A stretch of DNA of 64,000 bases, taken from assembly GCA_963839925.1 (NCBI GenBank), contig CAWIWV010000001.1, positions 806,001-870,000 of the forward strand. Reading direction: 5' to 3'. The position numbers and the translations under genes were made by a program. The notes beneath the pieces are model-generated. The model was given only the letters and a program-made list of their open reading frames with translations. It was not told the origin of the DNA and did not search any database. The stretch comes from Bog-756 sp963839925. GTDB taxonomy: Bacteria > Actinomycetota > Acidimicrobiia > Acidimicrobiales > RAAP-2. Of the stretch, positions 18,201 to 25,402 are shown in pieces (positions within the stretch are counted from its first letter, which is position 1; each line of letters begins with the position of its first letter).

Positions 18201-18615
18201 GGTCCATCTGGTCACCGAGTACCTCCCCGACGAAACCGCCCGGACGCTCCTCCTCGGGACCGACGCGATCGTCCTCCCCTACCAGGAGACGGGCGAGTCC
18301 TCGAGTGCCGCGCTCCGCTTCCTGCTCCCCCTGGGTCGGCCGCTGGTGGTCGCCGACAGCCCGATCTTCGCCGACTCGAGGGAGGCGCTCTCCGTGGTTC
18401 GAGCAGATGCAGTCGGTATCGAGGACGGCCTCCGCCGGGTCCTGAGCGACAACCAGCTCCAACAGGATCTGGCCGATCGTGCTGCGGTCATGGCCCGCCG
18501 GTATCGCTGGCCGCGGGTCGTGGCCGATCACCAGGAGATCTATACCGCTGCGATTCGGGCTGCGCGGGCTCGACGTCTCCGCTCCCGCCAGCTGGTCCGA
18601 CCGTCCTCGTCTTGA
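15271..18615 (+). CDS. Giant glycosyltransferase with three tandem GT4-like domains
   Basis: A single 1114-residue chain holding three GT-B domains. Domain 1 (about 1-365) has WLYVGRIIGNKCQHDL and SEHEGFGVPILEAMSAGVP (about 262). Domain 2 (about 370-725) has HISSAFPRKGVDVLLEAY and HPARGEGFGLPVAEAMAAG (about 608). Domain 3 (about 730-1095) begins VAMVTTWNSRCGIAENTRY and has GTFGFLLPHKGTLELVKAM and ETGESSSAALRFLLPLGRP (about 1005); its E-x7-E site is altered relative to the first two. Each domain would transfer a sugar from an activated donor. No signal or membrane segment, so it acts at the cytoplasmic face. GTG 15271 overlaps the methyltransferase stop. Probably an extracellular polysaccharide assembly enzyme; sugars unknown. 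Confidence 0.85.
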   Translation: MIEYRAVHQFHSGTAVGDAITNQMFELQRLLRELGYESEILAEHIAPELQDRIRSIHAYRGSDLDLLLLHHSMGYGAFDDVVLLPNDIVTVFHNVTPERYFENEHVRRHVRLGREQLAALAHRSLFGIAVSNFNRHEMLQAGFRRVEVMPVRVDFSEFAADLIRPSGPAGARGSNDWLYVGRIIGNKCQHDLVAAFAAYHAAFDREARLLLVGDTSADDYVALVTEEARRLGVANQVRLLGKLPDHLLRSAFAGAGVYVSLSEHEGFGVPILEAMSAGVPVLAYAAAAIPETMGGAGVLLHTKDPAVVAATVQAVQSDPELRQRLVDRQFRRVEQVQSFDCRALLRRVIARASGEPVPLEVQVQGPFETSYSLAGLNRQVALGLDRLPGINTSIYATEGPGDYEPAQADLDAHPEAAVLFERSRQVPFPDVVIRQMYPPRVIDTPGGITCEYFGWEESRVPDSIVDDFNRYLDGVGVMSTFVRDLLRDSGVNIPVRVVGVGVETPDPHAVVDAPELENLSDFTFLHISSAFPRKGVDVLLEAYFAAFDGSSDVSLILKTFPNPHNRVGEMLELLRAAHPNPPDVRWIDRDLDDLEIQALYGFADCYVHPARGEGFGLPVAEAMAAGVPVISVAYSGLADFVSEDTAVTVPHVIEQAQTHLQLDRSTWAEPDRGALTAELVRMARDPDDPAVKKRVEVARELITTRFTWEAVCRRWEEFITDLEDTRGVQRVAMVTTWNSRCGIAENTRYIVDNSRGLLEFELFADVDATVIDPVADAGVSRTWKDRWTPDLSTLEEALRLTDAEVVHVQFNFGFFEFQRMADLIERQLESRGVVVTLHRTRDYDDRGELLSLRQIGSTLSKVDRLIVHQEPDARFLAEMGLQDNVTVVPIGASAPPELSYPEVRAALGLGTRPVVGTFGFLLPHKGTLELVKAMDPLRADFPDIVLVALCARYPHVESKEYEEVIREEIAARGMGDMVHLVTEYLPDETARTLLLGTDAIVLPYQETGESSSAALRFLLPLGRPLVVADSPIFADSREALSVVRADAVGIEDGLRRVLSDNQLQQDLADRAAVMARRYRWPRVVADHQEIYTAAIRAARARRLRSRQLVRPSSS

Positions 18616-18709
18616 GGCCCACCGTCTTGGTTGTCGACCAAGCCGTCCCGGTCTCAAAGCCTGCGGATCACCGGAGTCGGGCCTTCTGCGCGCCTAGGGT
18701 TTTGGTTCG

Positions 18710-20875
18710 ATGACCGGCGCTTCCGCCCCCGGTACGACCGGCAGCGCTCCCGCCACCCTTCCTGCCACCTCCGGACCGACCGAGGGGACCTCGACGACCT
18801 CCACGACCGGCATCGTCGGCACCTCTGAGACCTCCCAAGTGTTCGGCCAGAGCCCCGAACAGGTGGCCGAGCCCGAGGCGGAACCGAGACACGGCCCGCT
18901 CGATGCGGGTCCTGGGCGACCCGAGATCATGAGGCGACGTCGACGAACGTCCGCAGTCTGGCCGGCTCTGCTTGCCGTCGCCGGCTTGTTCGGCGCATCG
19001 ACGGCGGCGCTCGCGCTGATCAGGCACCAGGGAATCCGAATCAACGGTGACGAGCCGCAGTACCTGGTGGAAGCCGAGTCGATCGGCCGATTCTTCACCC
19101 TCAACATGAACCCCGGGCTTCGTTATGCCGTGATCCACAACATCATCTACCCGGTCCATCTGCATCTCACTCCGGATCTCGCAGGCCAGACCGGGCAGGC
19201 CGTGTTCCGGCACGGCCTGTACTTCCCCATCCATTCGATCGGGGTGTCCGTCCTCTTGGCCATCCCTGTGCTCGCCGGACCCCGAGTCGCGGTGTTGGCC
19301 TTCATCCTGCTCTTGGCGGTGCTTGCCGTGGGAGTCGTCCATCTCGTCGGTCTGCTGGCCGAGGCCCGCTCGCCCTGGCGGTTCGCCCTGGCCGGGCTCT
19401 TCCTCGCCCCGACGTACCTGCTGGCCAGCACCCAGGTCTATCCGGACCTGCTGACCGGCATGGTCATCGCGATCACGATTCTCGTGGTCGCGCTCTTCGA
19501 GGCCGGACGGCGCCCGACCACCGCCCATGTGGTCACCGCGGGGATCCTGCTCGCGCTTCTCCCGTGGCTGGCGGGCAAGGACATCCTCATCTCGATACTC
19601 CTCCTCCTCGTCGTCGCGTTGACCTACCGCCGGACCTCGATGTCGAAGAGGGAACTCGCGTGGTTCGCTCTCCCCGGGCTGGTTTCCACCGTCGGGGTGG
19701 TGGCGTTCAACAAGTGGGCGCTCGGCCACCCGCTCGGCATCGGAAACTCGGTTGCCCTGACCGGCATCGAGTCCCTGACCCGTTCGGTCGCTCTCCTGTT
19801 CGATCGCCGAAGCGGGATCCTCATCCAGCTCCCGATCATCCTCCTCGGGATCGCCGCCTTGTGGGCGTGGCGCCGACGTATACCCGTCGCCGTCTTGGCC
19901 ACCGTTCTGGCTTCTCTCGCAGTGATCTACGGGAACGGCACCGAGGTAGGCAGCCAGACCGGCGGGAGTTTCGTCGGTCGGTACGTGTGGCCGCTGGTCC
20001 CGGTCCTCGTGGCCTTCACCGGGCTCTACCTGATCGATCTCTGGAGGGTCAGGAGGCGGCTCGTTCCCCTGGTCGTCGGGGCGGGGTTCCTCGCCGCGGC
20101 CCTCGAGGCGATCCCCGTGCTGCGCAACGAGCACACTTACTACAGTCAGATCCCCTGGGACCCGATCCTCTATCAGGGTTGGTGGGGAGGTCTCGACCCC
20201 TCACCGGCGCTCGGCTATCTCATCGGCGCCCAGATCTACAACGTGCCGCTTCTGACGCCAGGGAACGGCTCCGGCATTCCGACGATTCTCGAAGGGATGT
20301 TCCCGTGGACGAACGCTCGCAATCTGTGGGGGCTGGCTTGTGTCCTGTTGGTCGCCTCCGCTTGCCTGTACTGGTTGGTCGGACTGGCTCGGCGTCCGTC
20401 ACGTCTTCGCCTTCCGCTGCTCGGTGGGTTGTGGGCGGCCGGGCTGCTCTGCCTGGTGTTCACCTTGACCTCCTCGGTCCAACTCCCCGCGCCGGTGACG
20501 TTCCACGCGGCGGCGCTCGAGTCCCACCTGGGAACGGTCAAAGGGACCTCACGAACGGTGAGTGGTTCCAGCCAGGACGGCGACCTCGGTGTCGGCCCCT
20601 TCTGGTGGGTCTTGCCCGGTCACTACCGGGCCACCGTGGACTACGCCCTCGACGATGACGCGCCCGGGGCCGCGCTGGCGCAGGTGGTCTCGGTCGGGAA
20701 TCCGCCGCGGAAGGCTGTGATGGTGCTGGCAGGCAGCAGTCTGTCGCCCTCGAAGGAACGGGTGACATACGAATTCGACGTGCAACACGCCATCGCGGTG
20801 GCAGTCCGGGTGAAGTTCCTCGGCAGTGGATCGATGACCCTCCACGACATCGGGCTGGAAAAGCTGAGTCCTTGA
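18710..20875 (+). CDS. Polytopic membrane protein, GT-C-fold glycosyltransferase-like
   Basis: 721 residues. A Thr/Ser/Gly/Pro-rich cytoplasmic N-terminus (about 1-80) ends in RRRRRT before the first membrane helix (about 83-103). Right after this helix comes INGDEPQYLVEAESI (about 110-125), the acidic first-loop signature seen in GT-C lipid-linked sugar transferases. Roughly ten more hydrophobic helices follow, then a final extracytoplasmic beta-rich domain (about 590-721). That architecture fits a polyprenyl-phosphate-sugar-dependent transferase of the envelope, in agreement with neighbouring glycosyltransferase genes. I cannot name the substrate, and a non-enzymatic role is possible. Confidence 0.65.
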   Translation: MTGASAPGTTGSAPATLPATSGPTEGTSTTSTTGIVGTSETSQVFGQSPEQVAEPEAEPRHGPLDAGPGRPEIMRRRRRTSAVWPALLAVAGLFGASTAALALIRHQGIRINGDEPQYLVEAESIGRFFTLNMNPGLRYAVIHNIIYPVHLHLTPDLAGQTGQAVFRHGLYFPIHSIGVSVLLAIPVLAGPRVAVLAFILLLAVLAVGVVHLVGLLAEARSPWRFALAGLFLAPTYLLASTQVYPDLLTGMVIAITILVVALFEAGRRPTTAHVVTAGILLALLPWLAGKDILISILLLLVVALTYRRTSMSKRELAWFALPGLVSTVGVVAFNKWALGHPLGIGNSVALTGIESLTRSVALLFDRRSGILIQLPIILLGIAALWAWRRRIPVAVLATVLASLAVIYGNGTEVGSQTGGSFVGRYVWPLVPVLVAFTGLYLIDLWRVRRRLVPLVVGAGFLAAALEAIPVLRNEHTYYSQIPWDPILYQGWWGGLDPSPALGYLIGAQIYNVPLLTPGNGSGIPTILEGMFPWTNARNLWGLACVLLVASACLYWLVGLARRPSRLRLPLLGGLWAAGLLCLVFTLTSSVQLPAPVTFHAAALESHLGTVKGTSRTVSGSSQDGDLGVGPFWWVLPGHYRATVDYALDDDAPGAALAQVVSVGNPPRKAVMVLAGSSLSPSKERVTYEFDVQHAIAVAVRVKFLGSGSMTLHDIGLEKLSP

Positions 20876-20877
20876 CC

Positions 20878-20898
20878 GAGCCGCTCCCTCGGCCGAAG
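20878..20898 (+). terminator. Weak stem-loop after the GT-C-like gene
   Basis: CCGAG and CTCGG, separated by seven bases, form a 5-bp GC stem just after the stop codon at 20875. There is no immediate T tract (a T5 run lies about 70 bases on), so termination here is only a possibility. Confidence 0.3.
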
Positions 20899-21038
20899 CT
20901 CTCTCCGGCCCGATTCTGAAGACCGGTCACCCCGAGCACGAGAACGGCCTTTTTCGCGAGCGTTGAAGGATGCAGGACGACCGTGGCCCGAACTCCGGTT
21001 TGCGGGCGGTTCGTCGTCGGGGTAGGCATGATTGGATC

Positions 21039-21668
21039 ATGATCCGCCACACCCAGCCCGCACCGGTCGTTCGCTCGTTGGAGCTCCGCGGACAGCGAGT
21101 CCGATTGGCCACGCTCGACGAGAGCGACCACGAGGCCTGGTTCGAGGTCCGTCATCGCTGCCGCGACTGGCTCGTCCCGTGGGAGCCGCGTTCGAGGGGT
21201 GCCCCGTTGCCGCCCGAGGACGCGGCCAGCTTCGCCGCCCGCTGCGGGATGCGCGAGCGGGAACGCCAGCTCGGGAGCGGGTTCGGGTTCGGGATCTTCT
21301 TCGACGATCGGTTCGTCGGAGAGGTGACCTTGTCCTCGATCCAGCGGGGTCCTTTCCAGAACGGATCCATCGGCTACTGGATCGACCAGGAGGCGGCCGG
21401 CCAGGGGCTCATCCCCGAAGCGGTGGTGGTCGTCTTGCAGTTCGCGTTCGAGACGCTCAGGCTCCATCGGATCGAGGTGGCGATCATCCCTCGCAACCGG
21501 CCGAGCCGGCGGGTCGTCGAAAAGCTGGGCTTGCGATCCGAGGGGGTTGCGCTCGGGTTCCTCGAGATCAACGGCGAATGGGAGGATCATGTCCGCTACG
21601 CGATGACCGCCGAGGAGTGGGCGGTCAGGAAGCGCCAGCTGGTTTCCCTCTGGATCGGCAACCGCTGA
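21039..21668 (+). CDS. GNAT N-acetyltransferase, RimJ/RimL type
   Basis: 209-residue acetyltransferase. It starts with the family pattern LELRGQRVRLATLDESDHEAWFEVR, followed by GFGIFFDDRFVGEVTLSSI and GSIGYWIDQEAAGQGLIPEAV, the acetyl-CoA pyrophosphate loop (normally R/Q-x-x-G-x-G/A; here EAAGQGLI). FETLRLHRIEVAIIPRNRPSRRVVEKLGLRSEG is the classic RimJ C-terminal motif. Members acetylate N-terminal residues of ribosomal proteins or small amines. ATG 21039 was chosen because the upstream extension (from 20970) has no family similarity. It stands alone between the two glycan gene groups. Confidence 0.88.
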   Translation: MIRHTQPAPVVRSLELRGQRVRLATLDESDHEAWFEVRHRCRDWLVPWEPRSRGAPLPPEDAASFAARCGMRERERQLGSGFGFGIFFDDRFVGEVTLSSIQRGPFQNGSIGYWIDQEAAGQGLIPEAVVVVLQFAFETLRLHRIEVAIIPRNRPSRRVVEKLGLRSEGVALGFLEINGEWEDHVRYAMTAEEWAVRKRQLVSLWIGNR

Positions 21669-21812
21669 CCTGAGTCGGTGGGGCTGAGCGGCCTCCCGCC
21701 TGGTGTGTGGCAGCCCCCGGTGAGCTGGACGAACGTGGGGGGCTCTTTCGCTGGGGCGAAATGGCGAATACGCTATGGAGCAGGTCATTTGTTGGACGAG
21801 GGGGGACCGGCC

Positions 21813-23246
21813 GTGGCGTTCGTTCCAAAGAAGAGGATCGGAATTCTGGTGGTCGCATACAACGCGGCGTCCACCCTTGCGAAGGTGCTCGACAGGATTC
21901 CCTCAGAGATCCGCTCGGAGATCGAAGAGGTGATCGTCAGCGACGACCACAGCCAGGACTCGACCTACCTGGTCGGCCTCGGCTACCAACAGGTCTCCGA
22001 TCTCCCGATCACCCTGATCCGCCAACCCAAGAACCTCGGGTACGGAGGCAACCAGAAGGCCGGCTACGAACTGGCCATCGAGCACGGCCTCGACATCGTG
22101 GTGATGCTCCACGGCGACGGGCAGTATGCGCCGGAGTCACTGCCGGAAATCCTCGCCCCCTTGATCGCCGGCGAGGCCGATGCGGTCTTCGGATCCCGCA
22201 TCATGATCAAGGGTGCTGCACGAAAGGGGGGGATGCCCCTCTACAAGTACGTGGGGAACCGCATCCTCTCTCGCTTCGAAAACGCGGCTCTCGGCACCAA
22301 CTTGACCGAGTTCCATTCGGGGTATCGGGCCTACTCGGTGGCCGCACTCAAGCAGTTGCCGTTCGAGCGCAACTCCGACGGGTTCAACTTCGACACCCAG
22401 ATCATCATCCAACTCCACGATGCGGGAATGCGGATCGTGGAGGTGCCGATCCCCACCTACTACGGCGACGAGATCTGCTACGTCGACGGGATGGGGTACG
22501 CGGCGGACGTGACCAAGGACGTCGTGGCCTACCGCCTGCAGAAGGCGGGTTTCGGGGACGGGAGCAAGATCGCCCTCAACGAGGAGTACCAACTGAAGCC
22601 CAGTGAGGACAGCTCCCACGGGCGCATCTCGACTCTGCTTCACTCCCGTCCGCCCGGCAAGATCCTCGATCTCGGGTGTTCGAGTGGTCTTCTTTCCGAG
22701 CGCCTCCGGGCCATGGGCCACCATGTGACCGGCGTGGACCACATGGAGATCGACGGGGTGCGGGATCGCACCGACGCCTTCTTCCGTGCCGATCTCAACG
22801 ACGGGATCCCGCTCGAGGCCGGGTCCGGTTTCGACATCGTCCTCGGTGCCGACGTGCTCGAGCACGTGGTGAACCCGGGGGCCCTGGTCCGGCAGGTGCG
22901 CGACGTGCTCTCACCCGAGGGGGTTGCGGTCTTCTGCGTCCCGAACATCGCCCACTGGTACCCGCGTACCCGATCGATGCTCGGGATGTTCGACTACGAC
23001 CAGCGCGGGATCCTCGACTCGACGCACTTGCGGTTCTTCACCCGCCGGAGTATCCGGAAGCTGATCGAGCGTGAGGGGTTCACCGTTCGGCGGCTCGAGC
23101 CGGTGGGACTGCCGCTCGACGCGCTGGGTGTCGAGGGCGGGGGCAAGACACGGTGGCTGCGGCTGGTCGACCACCTGTTGCTCGACCTCTGGCCGACCAT
23201 GTTCGGCTACCAGTTCATCGTGGAGGCCACGCCGAACCCCGAGTGA
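21813..23246 (+). CDS. GT2 glycosyltransferase fused to class I methyltransferase
   Basis: A two-domain protein of about 477 residues. The N-terminal part (about 8-230) is a GT-A family 2 transferase like polyprenyl-phosphate mannosyl/glucosyltransferases: IGILVVAYNAASTLAKVLDRIP, SDDHSQD, LGYGGNQKAGYELA, and MLHGDGQYAPESLPEIL with the D-x-D-type metal site, then FGSRIM and FHSGYRAYS. The C-terminal part (about 275-475) is a SAM methyltransferase: GKILDLGCSSGLLSERL, LGADVLEHV and a Methyltransf_11-type end. GTG 21813 was selected since GAGGGGGGA at 21799-21807 gives a ribosome site just upstream and the GT2 fold starts at once. Probably makes and methylates a lipid-linked sugar. Confidence 0.85.
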   Translation: MAFVPKKRIGILVVAYNAASTLAKVLDRIPSEIRSEIEEVIVSDDHSQDSTYLVGLGYQQVSDLPITLIRQPKNLGYGGNQKAGYELAIEHGLDIVVMLHGDGQYAPESLPEILAPLIAGEADAVFGSRIMIKGAARKGGMPLYKYVGNRILSRFENAALGTNLTEFHSGYRAYSVAALKQLPFERNSDGFNFDTQIIIQLHDAGMRIVEVPIPTYYGDEICYVDGMGYAADVTKDVVAYRLQKAGFGDGSKIALNEEYQLKPSEDSSHGRISTLLHSRPPGKILDLGCSSGLLSERLRAMGHHVTGVDHMEIDGVRDRTDAFFRADLNDGIPLEAGSGFDIVLGADVLEHVVNPGALVRQVRDVLSPEGVAVFCVPNIAHWYPRTRSMLGMFDYDQRGILDSTHLRFFTRRSIRKLIEREGFTVRRLEPVGLPLDALGVEGGGKTRWLRLVDHLLLDLWPTMFGYQFIVEATPNPE

Positions 23247-23253
23247 TCGGGCT

Positions 23254-24300
23254 TCAACCGTCGATTCCCCGCACGACGGCGGGGGAGTGCCGGAAGAACT
23301 GTTCGACGTCCCGCTCGTAGCGGTAGCCGGGCTCGCCTGATCCCATGGAGCGGCGAAGGTTGTTGGCGCGGGCGAAGCTCTCCACGGCTCCGGCACTCGT
23401 GTACCGGTACTCGAAGCCGGTGTCGACGAGCCTGGAGGTGTCGACACCCCGGCCGTAGCGGATCAGGCCCTCCATCTCCGGAGGGAACTGCACGACGCCC
23501 ATCCGGAGCAGCGGAGCGGCGAAGGTCCGTGGCCGGAAGGGTGGGAACGGCAGGAGATAGCCGTTGCAGATCGAGGCGACCTCGCTCCAGGGCAGTTTGC
23601 CCGAACCGGCCACGTTGAACACTCCGGCGATCTGGTGGCGGGTGACGTACTCGAGTGCACGGACCACGTCGTCCTCTTCGATGAACTGGACCAACGGATC
23701 GAATCCCACGATGCAGGGCAACAGTCGTCGACGGAGGTCGTAGCTGACCGGGGTCACGATGTCGGTGCCGAGCACGTTGGCGAACCGCAGCACGGAGACA
23801 ACCAGGTGCGGGTTGTCCTCGGTGAAGTCACGCACTAGGGACTCCACCTCGATCAGAGACCGTTCGACTCGGGTGCGTACCGGGCTGGTCCGCTGGGTGT
23901 CCTCGTGGAACCAGGCGGGATCGGTCTCGGCCGACCCGTACACGTGGGTCGAGGACTTGACCACGACCTGGCGCACGGAGGAGCCGGCAGAACCGGCCGC
24001 GGCAAGCAGGTTGAGTGTGCCGATCACGTTGATCTCGTGGAGCGCCCTGCTCGACACGTTGACCGAGTTGGTCTCGAGGAAGGTGTGCACGATGGTGTCG
24101 ACCTGGGTTGCCCGGACGATCCGACTGAGGATCGAGTACTTCTGGTCCGACCGGACGAATTCGGTTCGCTCCAGCGGAACGCGCGGCTCGCGGGCGCCGA
24201 GTCCGAGGATCATCTCGACTTCGGGTTCGGCCTCGAGGGCTTGGGCCATACGCCCTCCCCAGAAGGTGTCCAGGCCGGTGATCAGGACTCGGCTGCCCAC
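23254..24300 (-). CDS. NAD-dependent epimerase/dehydratase (extended SDR)
   Basis: About 348 residues. The Rossmann start VGSRVLITGLDTFWGGRMAQAL shows the T-G-x-x-x-x-x-G variant of the extended SDR nucleotide loop. Further on are TFLETNSVNVSSRALHEINVIGTLNLLAAA, VVKSSTHVYGSAETDPAWFHE (Ser-Thr and the position of the YxxxK block, here not a clean Tyr-x3-Lys), and VLRFANVLG. The family handles nucleotide-sugar or steroid-like substrates; the one here is not predictable. The GTG start is 2 bases beyond the stop of the PlsC gene upstream, so the pair is one operon. Confidence 0.8.
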   Translation of the reverse strand: MGSRVLITGLDTFWGGRMAQALEAEPEVEMILGLGAREPRVPLERTEFVRSDQKYSILSRIVRATQVDTIVHTFLETNSVNVSSRALHEINVIGTLNLLAAAGSAGSSVRQVVVKSSTHVYGSAETDPAWFHEDTQRTSPVRTRVERSLIEVESLVRDFTEDNPHLVVSVLRFANVLGTDIVTPVSYDLRRRLLPCIVGFDPLVQFIEEDDVVRALEYVTRHQIAGVFNVAGSGKLPWSEVASICNGYLLPFPPFRPRTFAAPLLRMGVVQFPPEMEGLIRYGRGVDTSRLVDTGFEYRYTSAGAVESFARANNLRRSMGSGEPGYRYERDVEQFFRHSPAVVRGIDG

Positions 24301-24302
24301 GT

Positions 24303-25289
24303 TCAGCCGAACCAGACGCTGCGCCGCTCGCGCAGCATGTCGTGGATGGAATCCTGCAGCCGTGCCCGGATCGCTTCGGCTTCGTCCATCACCCTGCTCC
24401 TCGAGTAGCGCTCGAGACCCGGTTCGACGTCGAACGAGATCGGGTCGAGGACCCGCATCCTCATCTTCGCTGGGAAGTAGGTCACATAGCCGATCGGACC
24501 CATCAGCAGCGAGTTGACGGTCACCGGAAAGTAGGGGAGCTTGAAGAGCTTGGCAATGGAGTTCACCCGGAAGACGATGGGCATCGACTCCTCGGCGCCG
24601 ATCACGGCGATCGGAATGATCGGCACCCCCGCCCTCATGGCGATCTCGACGAACCCGCCCCGACCGAATCGGCGGAGCCGGTAGCGATCCGTGTAGGTCT
24701 TGGAGGTTGCCTTGGTGCCCTCGGGAAACACCAGGGCCAACTGTTGCCGGTCGTGAAGGATTCCATAGGCGTTGTCCGGGTGGGCCGGAACGCCTCCGGT
24801 TCGGGACCACATGGTCCCGACCACCGGGATGGTGCGGAAGAAGTTGTCCGCCATGCCGTAGACCGGCCGTCCCAATTCCTGCTCGATGCCGTGCATGATG
24901 GCCGGGGCATCCGACGGAATGGCGCCGGCATGGTTGGCGATGAGCAGTGCACCACCCTGGCGCGGGATCTTCTCCAGGCCCTGCCACTCCACCCGGAACC
25001 AGTAGCGGTAGACCGGGTCGTAGAGGCGGCGGACGATCGAGCGCATGTGCTCGGACCGGCCCCACTCGTCCACGTCCGATCGGCGTGCCGGGTCGGGTAG
25101 GTCGTCCTCGGGTCGCGGCCTCGCCACCGGCAGGATCGACATCGAAGCGGGGGACGCCGGGGGCAAGGTCCGGTGTGGGTGCTCGTGCTCCTCGAGGACC
25201 GGCTCGCCTCGGGGCTCGTGCCGCTGCTCGGACCTGGGGGCCTGCATCGGATGCAGGGTCGAAGCGGCATCGGGGGAATCCGCGCTCAC
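24303..25289 (-). CDS. PlsC-family acyltransferase (1-acylglycerol-phosphate acyltransferase-like)
   Basis: 328 residues; membrane-associated acyltransferase of the PlsC superfamily. The catalytic motif appears as NHAGAIPSD (about 119-127, normally NHxxxxD) and the acceptor-binding motif as FPEGTKA (about 188-194), followed by GVPIIPIAVIGAEESMP. These variants are typical of the actinobacterial/mycobacterial branch that may act on glycerolipids rather than of E. coli PlsC. The first 75 residues are polar and low in conservation, so the true start may be downstream (ATG at 25247 or later) rather than GTG 25289. Next gene is an SDR, four bases away; joint action in lipid or glycolipid synthesis is inference. 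Confidence 0.85.
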   Translation of the reverse strand: MSADSPDAASTLHPMQAPRSEQRHEPRGEPVLEEHEHPHRTLPPASPASMSILPVARPRPEDDLPDPARRSDVDEWGRSEHMRSIVRRLYDPVYRYWFRVEWQGLEKIPRQGGALLIANHAGAIPSDAPAIMHGIEQELGRPVYGMADNFFRTIPVVGTMWSRTGGVPAHPDNAYGILHDRQQLALVFPEGTKATSKTYTDRYRLRRFGRGGFVEIAMRAGVPIIPIAVIGAEESMPIVFRVNSIAKLFKLPYFPVTVNSLLMGPIGYVTYFPAKMRMRVLDPISFDVEPGLERYSRSRVMDEAEAIRARLQDSIHDMLRERRSVWFG

Positions 25290-25402
25290 CGGAGGCAGTG
25301 TACCGCCGGCCAGGGTGTGGATCGCGAGGGGGCGTCACGCTCCGGGCGGTCGTCGTTGGTTACGCTCCGGACCATGCGTGATTCGGTCATCCGTTGGTCC
25401 GG

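Noticed and set aside
23254..25338. A single 694-residue minus-strand protein covering both SDR and acyltransferase
   Set aside because: Only its C-terminal half (SDR) has family sequence; the N-terminal part is an out-of-frame shadow of the PlsC gene, which has its own stop and overlaps cleanly.
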